In this document: piece by piece, positions 11,635-22,439 of the stretch
Layout: every line of letters begins with the position of its first letter
How positions within the stretch are numbered: position 1 is the first letter of the stretch
NCBI GenBank assembly: GCA_025667525.1
Contig: CM046878.1
Location: 574,534,868 to 574,598,867 of the forward strand
Origin: Glebionis coronaria
Taxonomy: Eukaryota > Streptophyta > Magnoliopsida > Asterales > Asteraceae
Reading direction: 5' to 3'
DNA: 64,000 nucleotides
Translations under genes and position numbers: made by a program
Notes under the pieces: generated by a model
What the model saw: the letters and a program-made list of their open reading frames with translations, nothing else
Told to the model about the DNA's origin: nothing
The model's database searches: none

Positions 11635-13284
11635 TTAAATGGTCCATGGGGAGGCCTCGAATGTAATACCGGGATCAAAAATCTTATCCTCGGTCCCGAA
11701 TGAACATAATAAATGAGAGGCAGGAGGATAAGTCATGAAAGGTAGAAAAGTCCTCTCAACATACGAAAAGTATGTGAGGTCGTGATCCACGGGAGGTGGG
11801 ATGGGTAAAGGAGACAAATTGTCATCCCCCAAAGACAATGGATGATCACTATTCGGCAAAGCCGTAAAGGTATCAATCATAGAATGGTCAACGTCACCTC
11901 CCGGGTCAAAGCACTCATCCTCATTTCCCGGTATGAAATGAGGAGAGTAAAAGCGATACATCACCTGCTCGGGTGTGCACGCGGTAGGACGGGGTGGCAA
12001 CATAATATGAGAAATATCAGAAGACATATCTACCACCCGCGTCACCTCACCAGACCGAATCAAACGGAAGGTAGGGTCAAATCTCTCCACCTTCTCTACG
12101 ATGGGAGGTGGCATGGCTAACAAAGAATGCTCATCAATAGCAATAGAGTCGGAGCTATCAATGTCCTCAATCCCCTCTTCAAAGAGAGGATTCACCTCAC
12201 TAGAGATGTAGGCGTCATCAAAATCAAATAAAGGGTTCGAATAAATCTTGAAATTTTCCTTCTAAACGTCTTCATCGGATAGTGACTCGTCATCACTAGA
12301 AGTAAAATCATCATTGAGATCAAAAAGGGGATTAGAGAAAGCCAAAGAATCGTCTCCCAAGATGTCGGTGGGAGGTAATGAATCATCACTAGAAAGAGAT
12401 TCACACTCATCGTCACTATAGGAAGCAACCATAGGCTCACTTTTGATTGGAATAAGAATCTCATCACAAGGAATAGTGATAAGACCCTCATCCCCCATGA
12501 TGAGAGAGGCATCGGGCTCCGTAGTGGAAGAATCGAGAATAGGAGTGGTAGAATCCTTAGGCTCGAGAGCCGGCAAGTCGAGAGAAGGAATTACAATTGC
12601 ACTAGGACATTGAGCACAAAGATCATTCCAAGAAATAGTATTCTCATCGTCATCATTATCATAATAGAAAGAACGCACAAGAGGCGGAGTATAATCACTA
12701 AGATTAGATACTTGCTCTTGTCGTTGTCGTTGTTGCTCCTCCAATGTCTCGGTCAGTCGAATTAAGCCGTCATGAAGTTCCAAAAGAAGGGCTTTTCTTT
12801 CGTCATTCAAAGCATTGATTTGTTGAATTCTATGAGAGGATTGATGATTGAGGGTGGGATGTGGGGGCTCATAGTTAGGAAAACCAGAATTATAGCACGG
12901 ATGTGGCTCATAGGAAGTCATCGGTTGAGAAGAATTAGAACACGGATTTGGTTCATAATAATCCATCGGTGAAGAAAAATGAGGACACAGATTTGGCTCA
13001 TAATAATTCATTGGCTGACAACACGAAGTATCGTGAGGGCCCCCACAATGATTGCAACACGGGTATTGAGAAAAACCCGGTTCATGTTGCGGATAGGGAT
13101 GGTCATAGACGGGAGGGGGGGAGAAAGTATTGTAAGAGGAGAAGTACGAATTCGTTGAATTGCAAAATGGACAAAATCCAAATTGTGTATTGTCGATATC
13201 AAAACCACACCGCTCACAAATACACCATTGACATGTTTGAAAACCATGCCATGGTCTCCCACACCGAACGCAAGACGAATCCAT
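11635..13284 (-). pseudogene. Zinc-motif, acidic ORF of element B
   Basis: Starting at ATG 13284 this frame runs 340 codons to a TAG at 12262-12264. It then continues in the same frame to 11635, giving about 550 residues with one internal stop. The N-terminus has paired CXXC motifs (Cys 5, 8, 18, 21, 23, 26, 38, 41), i.e. one or two zinc ribbons. A later CNHCGGPHDTSC looks like a gag knuckle. The middle has Tyr/Pro-rich repeats (NYYEPNLC, DYYEPNPC), then a helical Gln/Glu stretch. The rest is very acidic, with FDPGG and a terminal IFDPGI motif. I recall abundant hypothetical proteins of this type in Asteraceae annotations. Its place directly after the leader suggests a gag-derived protein; function unknown. 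Confidence 0.65.
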
Positions 13285-13561
13285 GAAGAATTATAAATAA
13301 GAGGGGTTGAGAAAAAGAATTAAACACAATAGAAGATAAAGAAGAATATTTTTTTAAACTTTTTTTTTATGATATATATAGTAATAAAGAAAATAAAATA
13401 AAACAAGAAAATATTTTTGATTTTTATAAATTTTATATTTTTTTTTATTTTTATAATTTTTTATTATATATATATATACAAATACGAAAATAAACTTTCA
13501 AAACGAAAGGATCTTCAAGTCACCAACTAAAAACACAACGCAAACATCGCTACACATCAAA
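13285..13561 (-). other. Leader of element B
   Basis: An A/T-rich stretch between the primer site and the ATG, with T runs and (TA)n near 13460-13480. No other feature seen. Confidence 0.6.
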
Positions 13562-13577
13562 GCCGGCAGCGGCGCCA
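13562..13577 (-). other. Primer binding site of element B (tRNA-Asp type)
   Basis: On the - strand, TGGCGCCGCTGCCGGC lies three bases after the end of the 5' LTR. It matches, apart from a base or two, the TGGCGCCGTTGCCGGG site that Athila/Tat elements pair with tRNA-Asp. Confidence 0.75.
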
Positions 13578-13580
13578 TTT

Positions 13581-15254
13581 TAATAGTGTCGTTTTCGTAC
13601 ACCCGAAAGGTTATCGTAGTTCCTGGCGAAGTGTGAATGGAAATCCGCATTTATGTCTCAAGTTTGATGCTTGAATAAAAAGGGTTTTGATTTTTATATT
13701 TAAAACTACTAATTTAACCGATTAAATATTAAAATATATAAAAAGCGATAAGGATGAAAAATAAACTACAATTAAAAAGAGAGAGATCTAAATTAATAAT
13801 AAAGACAATAAAAAATGCTAAACTAAACAAGCATAATTAAAACTATATATTTGAGCTAATGAAATAAAGATAAAGGAAACGAACCCGTATGACGAACCGG
13901 ATACGCCGAGCTAGCATAAAACATAAAGCGTTAACGACAATAAAGCTAAACGACATTTTTTTAAAGAATTATAAAAAATATTTTAAATTTCAAATCTAAA
14001 TATTATAAAACTAATTAAACTAAAAACTATTTTAGAAAACCACTTTTAAACTAAATAAAACATTGATTTAAAAGAATTAAATTCTTTATATTAAAACTGA
14101 CTAACTAAAAAAATTGAAGGATAAGATGGAATTATTTAAATCTGCATTTTTATAAATCTGTACTAAAAAAAATATGGAGACAAAACAGTAAATCAAATAG
14201 ACGTTGGAAAAGAAAAAGAAAATTGAAGATAAGATTGATAAATAATAAAAAAATTGGAATGCTAAATTATAGCTTAAACTCTACTAATACGTTGGAATTA
14301 AAAAAATATCAGTTTTTATAAATGGAATGTTTAATATTACAGCTATCCTACAACTGATTTGATTGAAACGCAGCTAAAAAAAATTGATGATTATTTGGAA
14401 AGTGTTTATCCTGTGTCAAATACACCTTCCTAAAAGAAATAAAGATTTTTCTCCATTGAAATGAATGATGCGTAACTCCCTTTTAGTAAAATCAGATCTA
14501 TTCCAAAAATAAAGTTAAATAAAAAACGCAGGGATATATAAAAAGTGGGGATCTAATTATTATGGAATTGTTGATTATATAGCTTAAACAAAACGCAGGC
14601 TTAGAACAATAAAATGAGGAATGGAAAAGATCTTATCTAAAACTGCATAGATAAAAAAAATAAAACTCCTATAATTACCTTAACTAAATAAAATAAATCT
14701 GCTATTCAAGTAATAAAACAAATCTGTGTGTTGCGTTTTTTTTATGCTACCAAAAATATGAAAAGCAGCCAAAGCTGCGTGTGTTTACTCCACCTCCTGG
14801 ATCTCGATCTATCTTCTTTTTTTTGTTTCTTTGTGCTAATTGGGACTTCGGCCCATTTGTCATCTGCTGGGCCTGCCTTGGGCTGCAGCCTTCATTTTTT
14901 CCATTTCATCTAAACTTAACGTTTTTTTTGGGCTGTGATGGTTAGGTAACGGGCCTGAAGGCTGCTGTTGGGCTTGCTCAAAATAATGGGTCGGTTCGAC
15001 CCATATAAATGGTGTCGGGTCGGCCCAATAAATATGAATGCACCGTCCAACTCGATTTTCAGTGCTCTTTCCATATCTTGTACTCGTTCTTGGCTCTTTG
15101 GCTTTGTTTTTGCTCATTTTCTTCATTTCCGTACCTAAAATAATAAATAGCACATTTAAACGATATATGCACTAAAAATACACGTTTTGCTATTTATTAT
15201 GTCATAAATGAAGGGATATTACTACTAAAAACACGAATAATTACGTGTCTAACA
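13581..15254 (-). repeat. Right (5') LTR of element B
   Basis: Partner of 8062-9735 with the same net length of 1674 bp. Differences are scattered substitutions and homopolymer length changes. It is followed on the right by the duplicated target AGTTG and on the left (downstream on -) by the primer site. Confidence 0.92.
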
Positions 15255-15657
15255 AGTTGATTCATCAAAATCCCTGACTCTGGTTAACACCAGCGAGGCT
15301 GTGGATGATGGTGAACCAGCTGCCAACAAACTCAAGTTCACTGTTAGCTCCCTACCTAAAGCTATACAAACCCAAGCTAAGACGGCTTTTATCAAAAGAG
15401 CCGAAGAGCTGAAAAACATAAGCGTGGCATCCTCTGTCTCAAAGAAAGGAAAGGAAATAGTTATGGTAGACTCAGCCGCCAAACTAAAGAAAATAACTGC
15501 GATGCTAGAGACAGGAGGATCAACCACAGACCCATCCCAATTTACAACCTTCACAGCTTCAAATGAGAATCCTCTAACACCTGAAGAAATTGAGAAACGG
15601 GCTGTTGAATTCAAAAGGCTGAATGAAATGAAGAAAGCCAAGGAACTCAATGAGTAA
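15255..15657 (+). pseudogene. Copia A additional ORF, continuation right of element B
   Basis: After the duplicated AGTTG target the frame of 6954-8061 resumes (DSSKSLTLVNTSEAVDDGEP). It runs as a lysine/glutamate-rich, probably helical segment to TAA at 15655-15657. Joining the two halves in frame after removing one target copy proves that B inserted into an already existing coding sequence. No catalytic motif is visible. Confidence 0.65.
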
Positions 15658-16554
15658 ACTCTGAGAAAAATGACTCCACTTCAAAGGGAGAAACAAAGAC
15701 AAAGGTTGAAAGAGATGGAAGCCAAACGCACAGATCCACTAAACAAGGTAAAAGCTAATTATGATGCCTGCGTCAACAACAGGTATGCACCTGGAAAAAT
15801 CACCAAGTTCAAGTACACTATTCACAAGTCTACTAACACACCATAAATGATTTTGTGGAGAGATAACAAACAGGCCAATATGAATGTCTTTGAGTACTTC
15901 AGGTTAAAACAACTTGGCTTGTCTGAATGGTTTGAACTTGAGGCTTTGGCTGCTAAAAGAACTGTTCAGGCAAATTTTACTCTTCTTAAGACCCTCAAAG
16001 CAAAGTTTAATTGGGTTAAAGAAACAACAGCCAAGCTCAAAATAGATCCCCCACCACAGCTGTTTGAACAAGAACCTCCAAAGTCTAGAAAGAAAAGGTA
16101 AACTTGAGGCTTTGGCTGCTAAAAGAACTGGTCAGGCAAATTTTACTCTTTTAAGACCCTCAAAGCAAAGTTTAATTGGGTTAAAGAAACAACAGCCAAG
16201 CTCAAAATAGATCCCCCACCACAGCTGTTTGAACAAGAACCTCCAAAGTCTGAAAAGAAAAGAAGAAGGATGACTCAACTTGTTAAGGAAACCTTCATTA
16301 CTAATGATGTTCAAGTGGATGGAATGCACAGGGATTTGGTACTACCAAATGGAATCGTTGGTCCTATTGATGGTAAGACTTACACTAAGCCTGAAAGAGG
16401 TATGGCCTTCATGAACAGAGCTTGCCAATATGCATTCCAAAGGGAAGATGAGCTAGGTTTAGCATCCACTATTAAGCTAATTTGTCTCAAAAAGGGACTC
16501 AAAATTAACACAGAGTATTCCAAGGTTTTTGTACAAGCTTTGCAGGCCGAATAG
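15658..16554 (+). pseudogene. Copia A additional ORF, C-terminal part, with stops
   Basis: The same frame continues past stops at 15655, 15844 and 16099. The segments are a basic helix (REKQRQRLKEMEAKR), a stretch with FEYFRLKQLGLSEWFELEA, and finally the 94-codon block 16270-16554 ending at TAG, which includes TYTKPERGMAFMNRACQYAF. The last block resembles the conserved C-terminal region of the Asteraceae copia extra ORF as I recall it. An internal duplication (15939-16264) disrupts the frame. Confidence 0.55.
15939..16264 (+). repeat. Tandem duplication of about 163 bp inside the copia A extra ORF
   Basis: The block from TTGAGGCTTTGGCTGCTAAA (about 15939-16101) is repeated at about 16103-16264 with a few substitutions and a one-base deletion near 16149. 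The second copy is followed by the true downstream coding sequence. The duplication creates the TAA at 16099-16101. Confidence 0.9.
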
Positions 16555-16800
16555 GATACTAGGACAGACTTAGCTGAAGCTGAAGAAAGAATAAAAAATG
16601 ATGACTATTGAAGGATTTCACAGCTGAATTTTACCTTCATGTTTTATTTCACTTTTGTATTGTACTTGTAATTTCCTTTAAGTATGAATAAAATCATGAG
16701 GTATGTTTGTTTAGATCTGTTATGAGTAAGAACAAGTTGTTATCTCACTTACCTTAACTTAGATAGATCTAACTATATTTATGTTTAAATAGGGGGAGAT
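16555..16800 (+). other. Copia A 3' untranslated region and polypurine tract
   Basis: No coding frame is visible. It contains AATAAA-like sequence near 16687 and ends in the purine-rich tract AGGGGGAGAT (16791-16800), directly abutting the LTR start. Such a tract primes plus-strand DNA synthesis in LTR elements. Confidence 0.75.
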
Positions 16801-17566
16801 TGTTGGGAATCCAAGTTTGTTAGATTCCTTGTATCATAGATTTAAACACAAATCAAGCTGTTAGATAGTAGCTTGCCTGTGCCTAGGAGGCAGGCAAGTA
16901 TCGCAAGACTCACAGAGATCTAAGTCTCTGTGAGCAACCTCAGACGAGTCCATGTCAGAGACATTGTCAAGGAAGTTGAAGATTACTTGAAGACATACTC
17001 GTTGGTTGTGATGGATAACAACCAAGATATATCAGGGACTCTGAGGGGTTGAGGGTTAACAAGGGTGGCAATACTCTGTTAACACTAAGCACACTTTGGA
17101 CATACCTTGGTGTGTACGAGACTATGAAGAAAAGGGAAATTGTGTCAGCTCTGTTTCCCTAAAGCATTGTGGTAGACTACCAAGAATAGAAGAGCATCTT
17201 GTGACAGAGGTCTGACAAGTGTCTGTCTAGTGTAGTCAGCATCAACTAGTACTTAGGTGAACCTCGTACCACTATAAATAGGATATGTTACCTAGCATTA
17301 AAGTTCAACACTTTGATAGAATTCACACATTAATGCTTAGAACTTATAGAACCAAACAATTGCGACTATGTTCATAAGTTAGGGTTTTAGTTGTTTAAAG
17401 TGTGCACAACACATTGTCATCAAACGGTGTTATCCATAACACTTGTAATTCTTTATTATACAATAATAAGTATTACGTTTGAAAAGTAATTACGTGTGTT
17501 GATTAGTTAAGTGTATTTTTTCTAGCATAGTTTAGGGACTTTCAAAGACGTATTTCTATAACAATT
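16801..17566 (+). repeat. 3' LTR of copia A (right end uncertain)
   Basis: It starts TGTTGGGAATCC straight after the polypurine tract. A TATA box lies at 17273-17280. The end is not fixed because the partner LTR is off the window; TATAACA at 17560-17566 is one possible TG...CA end. Sequence to about 18290 could also belong to it. Confidence 0.55.
17273..17280 (+). promoter_or_regulatory. TATA box in copia A LTR
   Basis: TATAAATA lies about 470 bp into the LTR, in a CACTATAAATAGG context, the expected place for the U3 promoter of a copia element. Confidence 0.6.
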
Positions 17567-18600
17567 ATGAGTCCTACGCAATAGTCTTGTTTTATTGCCA
17601 AAACATCTGAATGATACGAAAGTATTAAAATGGAGGTGGAAATCCTGCTTGAGCCAACATCAATTAAGCTCATGGTAGGTGAGACGTGTGGTTCTTTAAG
17701 AACCAATCTTGTGATAACTGAAACAAACGATGATGACTCTTAATTGAACTCAAACTTGTTTTAGGGTCTCTACATAAAATCTAAGTGATCTTGCCAGAAG
17801 ACTCAGAGTGGCACTCTTTAGTGTTCACAGTGATGAGTGGAAATCCTTCCAGTGTTAACATTAAACAGCACTGCGGTAGGTGACAAGCAAGATTCTATAA
17901 GAATCAAGCTTGTGACAACTGGAAAGCAACGATGGTGAATATCTTAATTGAAATTCACTTGTTCCAGGCTTATGAATTGACGGTGAGGATTTTAATATCC
18001 AAATTATTCACTCTTTATGTTTGCAGTCAGCTTTGGACGGTCGAGTAAAGAGAACGGGTTTACCCGTGAAATCTTGTCAAGGAGATTTTTAATCTACCTG
18101 TCACAAGTATGATATCTAATATCGTCCAACGGTCTTCACCGACCGGAGATAAAATGCTACCGAACTAGAATAAAATATCAAATCCATTTTATTCGTGTCC
18201 TATTAAGTTGCTGTATACAAAGACGGTGGCGTTGTGGTGTACCAGTTGAAGTCGTCCTCACATAATTATACTTTCTGCATCAATTTTTCAGCAAAATTCA
18301 AGAAAGCTTAACGTAAGTCTTCCGCTGTATCAACTCTGAAACTTTCAAGAATTCAACAAAAGTATAGGTGTGTAGGAAATGAAGTCACGAGGAGGAAAAC
18401 ATCACAAGAAGGCGAAGGTCGCACGTGAAGGCCAAAAGAACATGCTCTAAGACAAAGCGTAATGATTATCAACATATAATCACAACAAAGAAGAAAAAAT
18501 AAAGAAGAAAAGAGAAAGTAGACTACTAGCACAAGAACGAAGATCTAACATGCTAGATTTAGGACTTTGTACTTTGGAGTGACATCCCTTAGGGGGAGAT
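17567..18600. other. Interior sequence between the LTRs of A and F; diverged direct repeat
   Basis: No coding frame found. TGGAAATCCT near 17637 and near 17838 mark a diverged direct repeat of about 200 bp; both copies share GGTAGGTGA and a later TTGTGA-AACTG context. From about 18360 a purine-rich stretch ends in TTAGGGGGAGAT at 18589-18600, a polypurine tract for LTR F. Confidence 0.5.
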
Positions 18601-18898
18601 TGTTAGAAATACGTTTTTATACTTAGAAAGGATCGATCACTCCAACATTATAGTTACGGGATCGTAGTGTATCAAATGTAATAGTTTACGAAAGCCCGAC
18701 CCATGAGCATGTTCATGGGCCGGAGGCCCAAGTCCTTTCATGGACTTGGGTATATAAATCCTCTCCTTGGATGGAGAGGATGTTGGTTGTTTCATTATTC
18801 CATTAATAATACACATAGTTTCTCTCACTTTCTCTCTCTACTTTCTCTCTATAGAAACAACAACCTAGATACTAGATCATAAATTACCAAGATTCTAC
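18601..18898 (+). repeat. LTR of a second copia-type element (F)
   Basis: TGTTAGAAATACG follows directly on the polypurine tract AGGGGGAGAT. A TATA box is at 18751 and ACAAC-rich sequence follows; TTCTACA at 18892-18898 is a plausible end. Two hairpins sit just upstream of the TATA box: 18700-18719 (arms CCCATGA/TCATGGG) and 18727-18750 (arms CCCAAGTCC/GGACTTGGG). No partner LTR or coding interior is in the window, so F is a 3' remnant or a short non-autonomous element. Confidence 0.6.
18751..18757 (+). promoter_or_regulatory. TATA box in LTR F
   Basis: TATATAAATC directly follows the 3' arm of the second hairpin. Position about 150 bp into the LTR fits a U3 promoter. Confidence 0.5.
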
Positions 18899-18939
18899 AC
18901 TTAAGATCTTCATTCTATTGTCTAAGATTTTCACATTTA

Positions 18940-20250
18940 GACAACCTAAATCAACTTCTTTGTTTTTCTCAAGCTTAGCTTATTTCTTTCTTAGCTCACT
19001 AACCTTATTTTCAAGCTTAGTTCTAGTTGATTTTAGCACTTTGTTCTTTTCAATGAATTTAAGGCTAAGCTTATGTAAATTATTGTATTGGCCTTCTAAT
19101 TTTCTATCATCTAGAGAAGAACTATCATTGCTATAATATTATATTTCGAAATGTACCTCTTTAAAAGTGTGAGCCATAAGACATTTCTCATCTTTGGGGT
19201 TGTCATCAACATCTTCACCGCTATCGCTCCATGAACCTCCAACGAATGCCGTGTGGTTCTTGTCGCGTGAAGGCTTAGGAAAATCACCGATGAAATGATT
19301 CAGATCACCACATCTAAATCATTTCCTATCACCTTTATCATCTTTGGTAAATCGGTTTTTGGAGAAGGGTTTCTTGTCGTTGCTTGGTTGCTTCACATAT
19401 TGACCTCGTCTCTAGAAGAACTTCTTGAAATCTCTAACCGTCATAGCATATTCCTCAACATCACTATCCGAGGAGCTTTCATGGTAACTTTGAGGCTTCT
19501 TGACCTTGAGTGCTAGAGAATTTCTTTCACTCTTGGTTTTCACCATTTCTGAGTTCTTCAAAATTATCATCTCATGAACTTTCAAGTTGCCAGTGAGTTC
19601 ATCGAGTGATAATGTGGTGATGTCCTTTGATTCTTTAATCGTCGTAACTTTGGCTCTCCACTTTGAATGCAACGCCCTTAGAAACTTCCTAACATTGTTC
19701 TTGCTAGAAAACCTTCATCAAGTGCTTTAGACTAGTAATAATAGTGTTAAATCTAGCAAATGCACCATCAATAGTTTCATCAAAAAAAAAAGATGACAAC
19801 TTGTTCATATTGTTGAACAAGAAGATCAATTTTACTTTCTTTGACTTGGGTATTACCTTGGTGGGTTACAAAAAGAGTGTTTCAAACATATTTAGCGGTT
19901 TCACACATAAAAATCCTTTCGTACTCTTTCTTTGGTAATGCATTATAAATCACCATTTTAGCCTAATTATTTTTAGCAAGTTTCCTTTTAGTGTCATCAC
20001 TACCTTTGTCAAAAGTGACTATTTCTTTGCTTTTAGAAACTTTATTATATTGATAAGGCAAAAAGTCACATGGGTAATAACATGCCAAAGATCTAAATAT
20101 TTTGATTTCACATAAGTCTCAAATCTATTTTTCCAATAATAAAACTATCGGTTTTAAAAAGTGATGGTCTTTGCATAGATTGCATTTCTAGGTACTTGTT
20201 GGAATTCATATATTTTGTTCAAGTTTTAAAATACAATATATTTTAAAAAT
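18940..20250 (-). pseudogene. gag: Copia element E gag fragment
   Basis: Read leftward from the primer site, pieces of a UBN2-type copia gag are clear: MVIYNALPKKEYERIFMCET, VQQYEQ, GAFARFNTIITSLK, then the long open block 19672-19412 ([43 protein letters not shown]). A zinc knuckle remnant near 19280-19330 reads FRCGDLNHFIGDFPKP, where the first Cys codon is a stop and the last Cys is Phe, so it could not bind zinc. SWSDSGEDVDDN and a coiled-coil segment follow. Frameshifts and stops are frequent. Pol is absent: the element is cut near 18940, next to LTR F. Confidence 0.75.
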
Positions 20251-20263
20251 GCTTGAGCAACCA

Positions 20264-20276
20264 CTCTTTGATACCA
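20264..20276 (-). other. Primer binding site of element E (initiator tRNA-Met type)
   Basis: TGGTATCAAAGAG on the - strand, two bases after the LTR end, resembles the TGGTATCAGAGC site used by many plant copia elements. Confidence 0.7.
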
Positions 20277-20278
20277 AT

Positions 20279-21450
20279 TGTAGAAACTAGAAGGGGGGGG
20301 GGGGGGGGTTGAATAGTTTCTTAAAATTTACTTGTTAAAAGACGGTTTTCAAAAATCCTTTTTAAAAACTTAGGCTTGAGTGATTTTGTGAAATCTTCTT
20401 ATACACAATATGGACAATGGATAATGCAACTAAACTAATAATCACAAGTATGTATAAGTAAAGAGTGAGTGAAACTAAACTAATAATCACAAGTATGTAT
20501 AAGTAAAGACTAATGAATGTAAAGAGATAAGGAAAAGAAAGATCAAACCGAACACCAAGGATTTATAGTGGTTCGGAAAAGAAGCTCACTCCTCGTTCCT
20601 ACTTCACTCCTAGAGTACTCCTTACTCGGTAGTTCACTAATCAACAAGCTCCTTAAGGTGGAGAAACCGTACACAACATTTCTTATCCAATTTCCGACTC
20701 TAAACTAAAAGTCGAGCCCTAATCTTAGCTATGACCAGTCTACACCAATATACTTTAAGGACCAAGTAGTAACCTTAATACATACACAACTTCGAAATAG
20801 ACACAACTACTTGGATCTTCACAACAATGACACAACAATAAATAAATAATGTTAGATTCTTCAATTGATCTTTGAGGTAGACTCAATACTTCAAGAATAA
20901 AAGTGTTCTTCTCTTTGCACTTGGAGAGGAAGAGATGTGAGGAGAAAGATTCACTTCTAAACAAATAGTAATCAACCAAATGACCAAGAATTTGAGTTAT
21001 TTAAGAAGTATGAAAGAATCTGAAAATATATATGCAAAATAGATGAAGAGAAAATATGAGAATGATCCACTATTTATAAGACAGGGCTCCAACGGCTATA
21101 TATGGCCGCGGTTCCTTATAGCTACCGACGGTTCCTTATCGATAAGGAACCGCATAGCCACTTAAGGAGCCGCCGGAGTAGACTCCGCTCCTTTTTGTAT
21201 TTTAGTGGTATGGTTTAAATCAGGTGATTAAAATATGTTGAAAGGATATTCCAAACCAAGATAACATATGCCATTTTCAAAATTTCAAATGATTAATTTA
21301 ATAAAACATTTTCTTAAAAAGAAAGTTTAATAAAAACTTGGCACACTTAATAAAAGGTGAGTATTAAGAAAATATTAAATCCTTGATCACTTAATTAGGA
21401 TGAGTACATGTTTGTACATACCGTAAGTGATAATGGTTGAAATGAAAAAT
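20279..21450 (-). repeat. 5' LTR of copia element E (right end uncertain)
   Basis: Its left end TGTAGAAACTAG (the LTR 3' end on the - strand) is fixed by the primer site. A run of 16 G lies at 20293-20308. A minus-strand TATA box is at 21071-21078, and a perfect 22-bp palindrome at 21130-21151 lies about 50 bp upstream of it. No partner LTR is present, so the outer end is estimated. An open frame at 20755-20979 is not supported as a gene. Confidence 0.55.
21071..21078 (-). promoter_or_regulatory. TATA box in LTR E
   Basis: TATAAATA on the - strand (context CTTATAAATAGTGG), oriented toward the gag remnant of element E. Confidence 0.5.
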
Positions 21451-22439
21451 ACTTGAACTAAAGAATTCGTTTTTCGTTCTTTTCGTAAATGCTTGTTTTT
21501 ACATATTGTCGTAATCAAAACAAAACGAGACCGAAAAATGCAAGTAACGTTTTTAGAAATCGTTGCATTAACAAGAACTTTTCGATGTACTACGAATAAA
21601 AATGTACGAGTATGGATTATTAATTTAATCCCAAAAGGAAAAGTAAACTAAAGTTAAAGCAAAATATTCATTTCTTTATTTATTTTATAATGTTGTTGTT
21701 TCTTATCATTCGAAATGAAAAGCAGAATAAAATAAAAGTTAAAGTGGATAATACTAAATACTAATATATGCTATCTTTTTTCTTTTCTTTTTAAAGGAAA
21801 AGCAAAAGACCCGATACATCATGCTTTATGCTAACTTAACATAACATATATATCAAATTATATGATAATCTGAATTGAGTAAAAGCAAGTTGGAATCAAT
21901 TGATAAAAAAAATTAAAATTAGAATGATGAGAAATAATTAACATAACCAAAATTAGAAATGCGTGAACTTAAATTAAATACATACTTAATATTTTCGTGA
22001 TGAAAGTTGGTTGCAGTTTCATTCACTTGCGGGTCAAATGTTTTGATAATACTACTTTGTATCGTTTTTGAAACTCATTAAGATGTACATAAATTGTATG
22101 GTTATATTTATTTTTTATTTTTCTTGTTTTAAGTTATTTTCTCGCTAATTTCACACCCATGAGTAACATGACTTATGATACGGTTTGAGCCGTGGGCAAA
22201 AAGTGGTGTTACATCATCACTTTTTCCATAACACTAAAACACGTCATAAACCCACAAACACTCTCTTTAAATAACACCACAATTTCTTATGTTATTGTGA
22301 TCTCACCCTTTTTTTATTTCTTTTAAATAGAACAATTTATTAAATAAAAACTTAAAATTTTCATTAATATAACTAAAAATACATTTTAAAAAAATACACT
22401 AATTAAAAAAAATACGAAATAAAAAAACACGAAACTAAA
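21451..22439. other. Intergenic, no gene seen
   Basis: A/T-rich sequence without a convincing reading frame. Around 22150-22310 a stretch with GTGGGCAAAAAGTGGTG and A/C-rich sequence may be the outer part of the element that carried the adjacent decayed Myb-like gene. No exact terminal repeats could be matched. Confidence 0.5.

Larger units (their letters stand above)
8062..15254 (-). mobile_element. Non-autonomous gypsy-like LTR element B
   Basis: Two LTRs of 1674 bp (8062-9735 and 13581-15254) flank a 3.8-kb interior. The 5-bp target AGTTG is duplicated at 8057-8061 and 15255-15259. The primer site (13562-13577), ORF and polypurine tract show it reads on the - strand, so the right LTR is the 5' LTR. 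There is no protease, RT or integrase; the only coding region is a zinc-motif protein. The primer site and a post-ORF stem-loop are shared with the Athila-like element C, which suggests C-type elements supply its enzymes (inference). By eye the LTRs differ at only a small number of sites, so insertion is recent. Confidence 0.9.
1..17566 (+). mobile_element. Ty1/copia LTR retrotransposon A, split by element B
   Basis: In + orientation the order is gag, protease, integrase, reverse transcriptase, then an additional ORF, a polypurine tract and a 3' LTR. Integrase before RT is the copia order. The 5' LTR and primer site lie before base 1. Element B (8062-15254) interrupts the additional ORF, and the flanking bases rejoin in frame once one copy of AGTTG is removed. 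Many stops and frameshifts show the copy is dead. The 3' LTR start at 16801 is firm (it follows AGGGGGAGAT); its end near 17566 is a guess because no second LTR is available for comparison. Confidence 0.85.

Noticed and set aside
11235..11678. Open frame with hydrophobic segments in element B, possible env-like protein
   Set aside because: It overlaps the stem-loop/G-tract module and the GGCAACCC-type post-pol sequence that is non-coding in C. Hydrophobicity is expected from T-rich sequence, and there is no signal peptide or start context.
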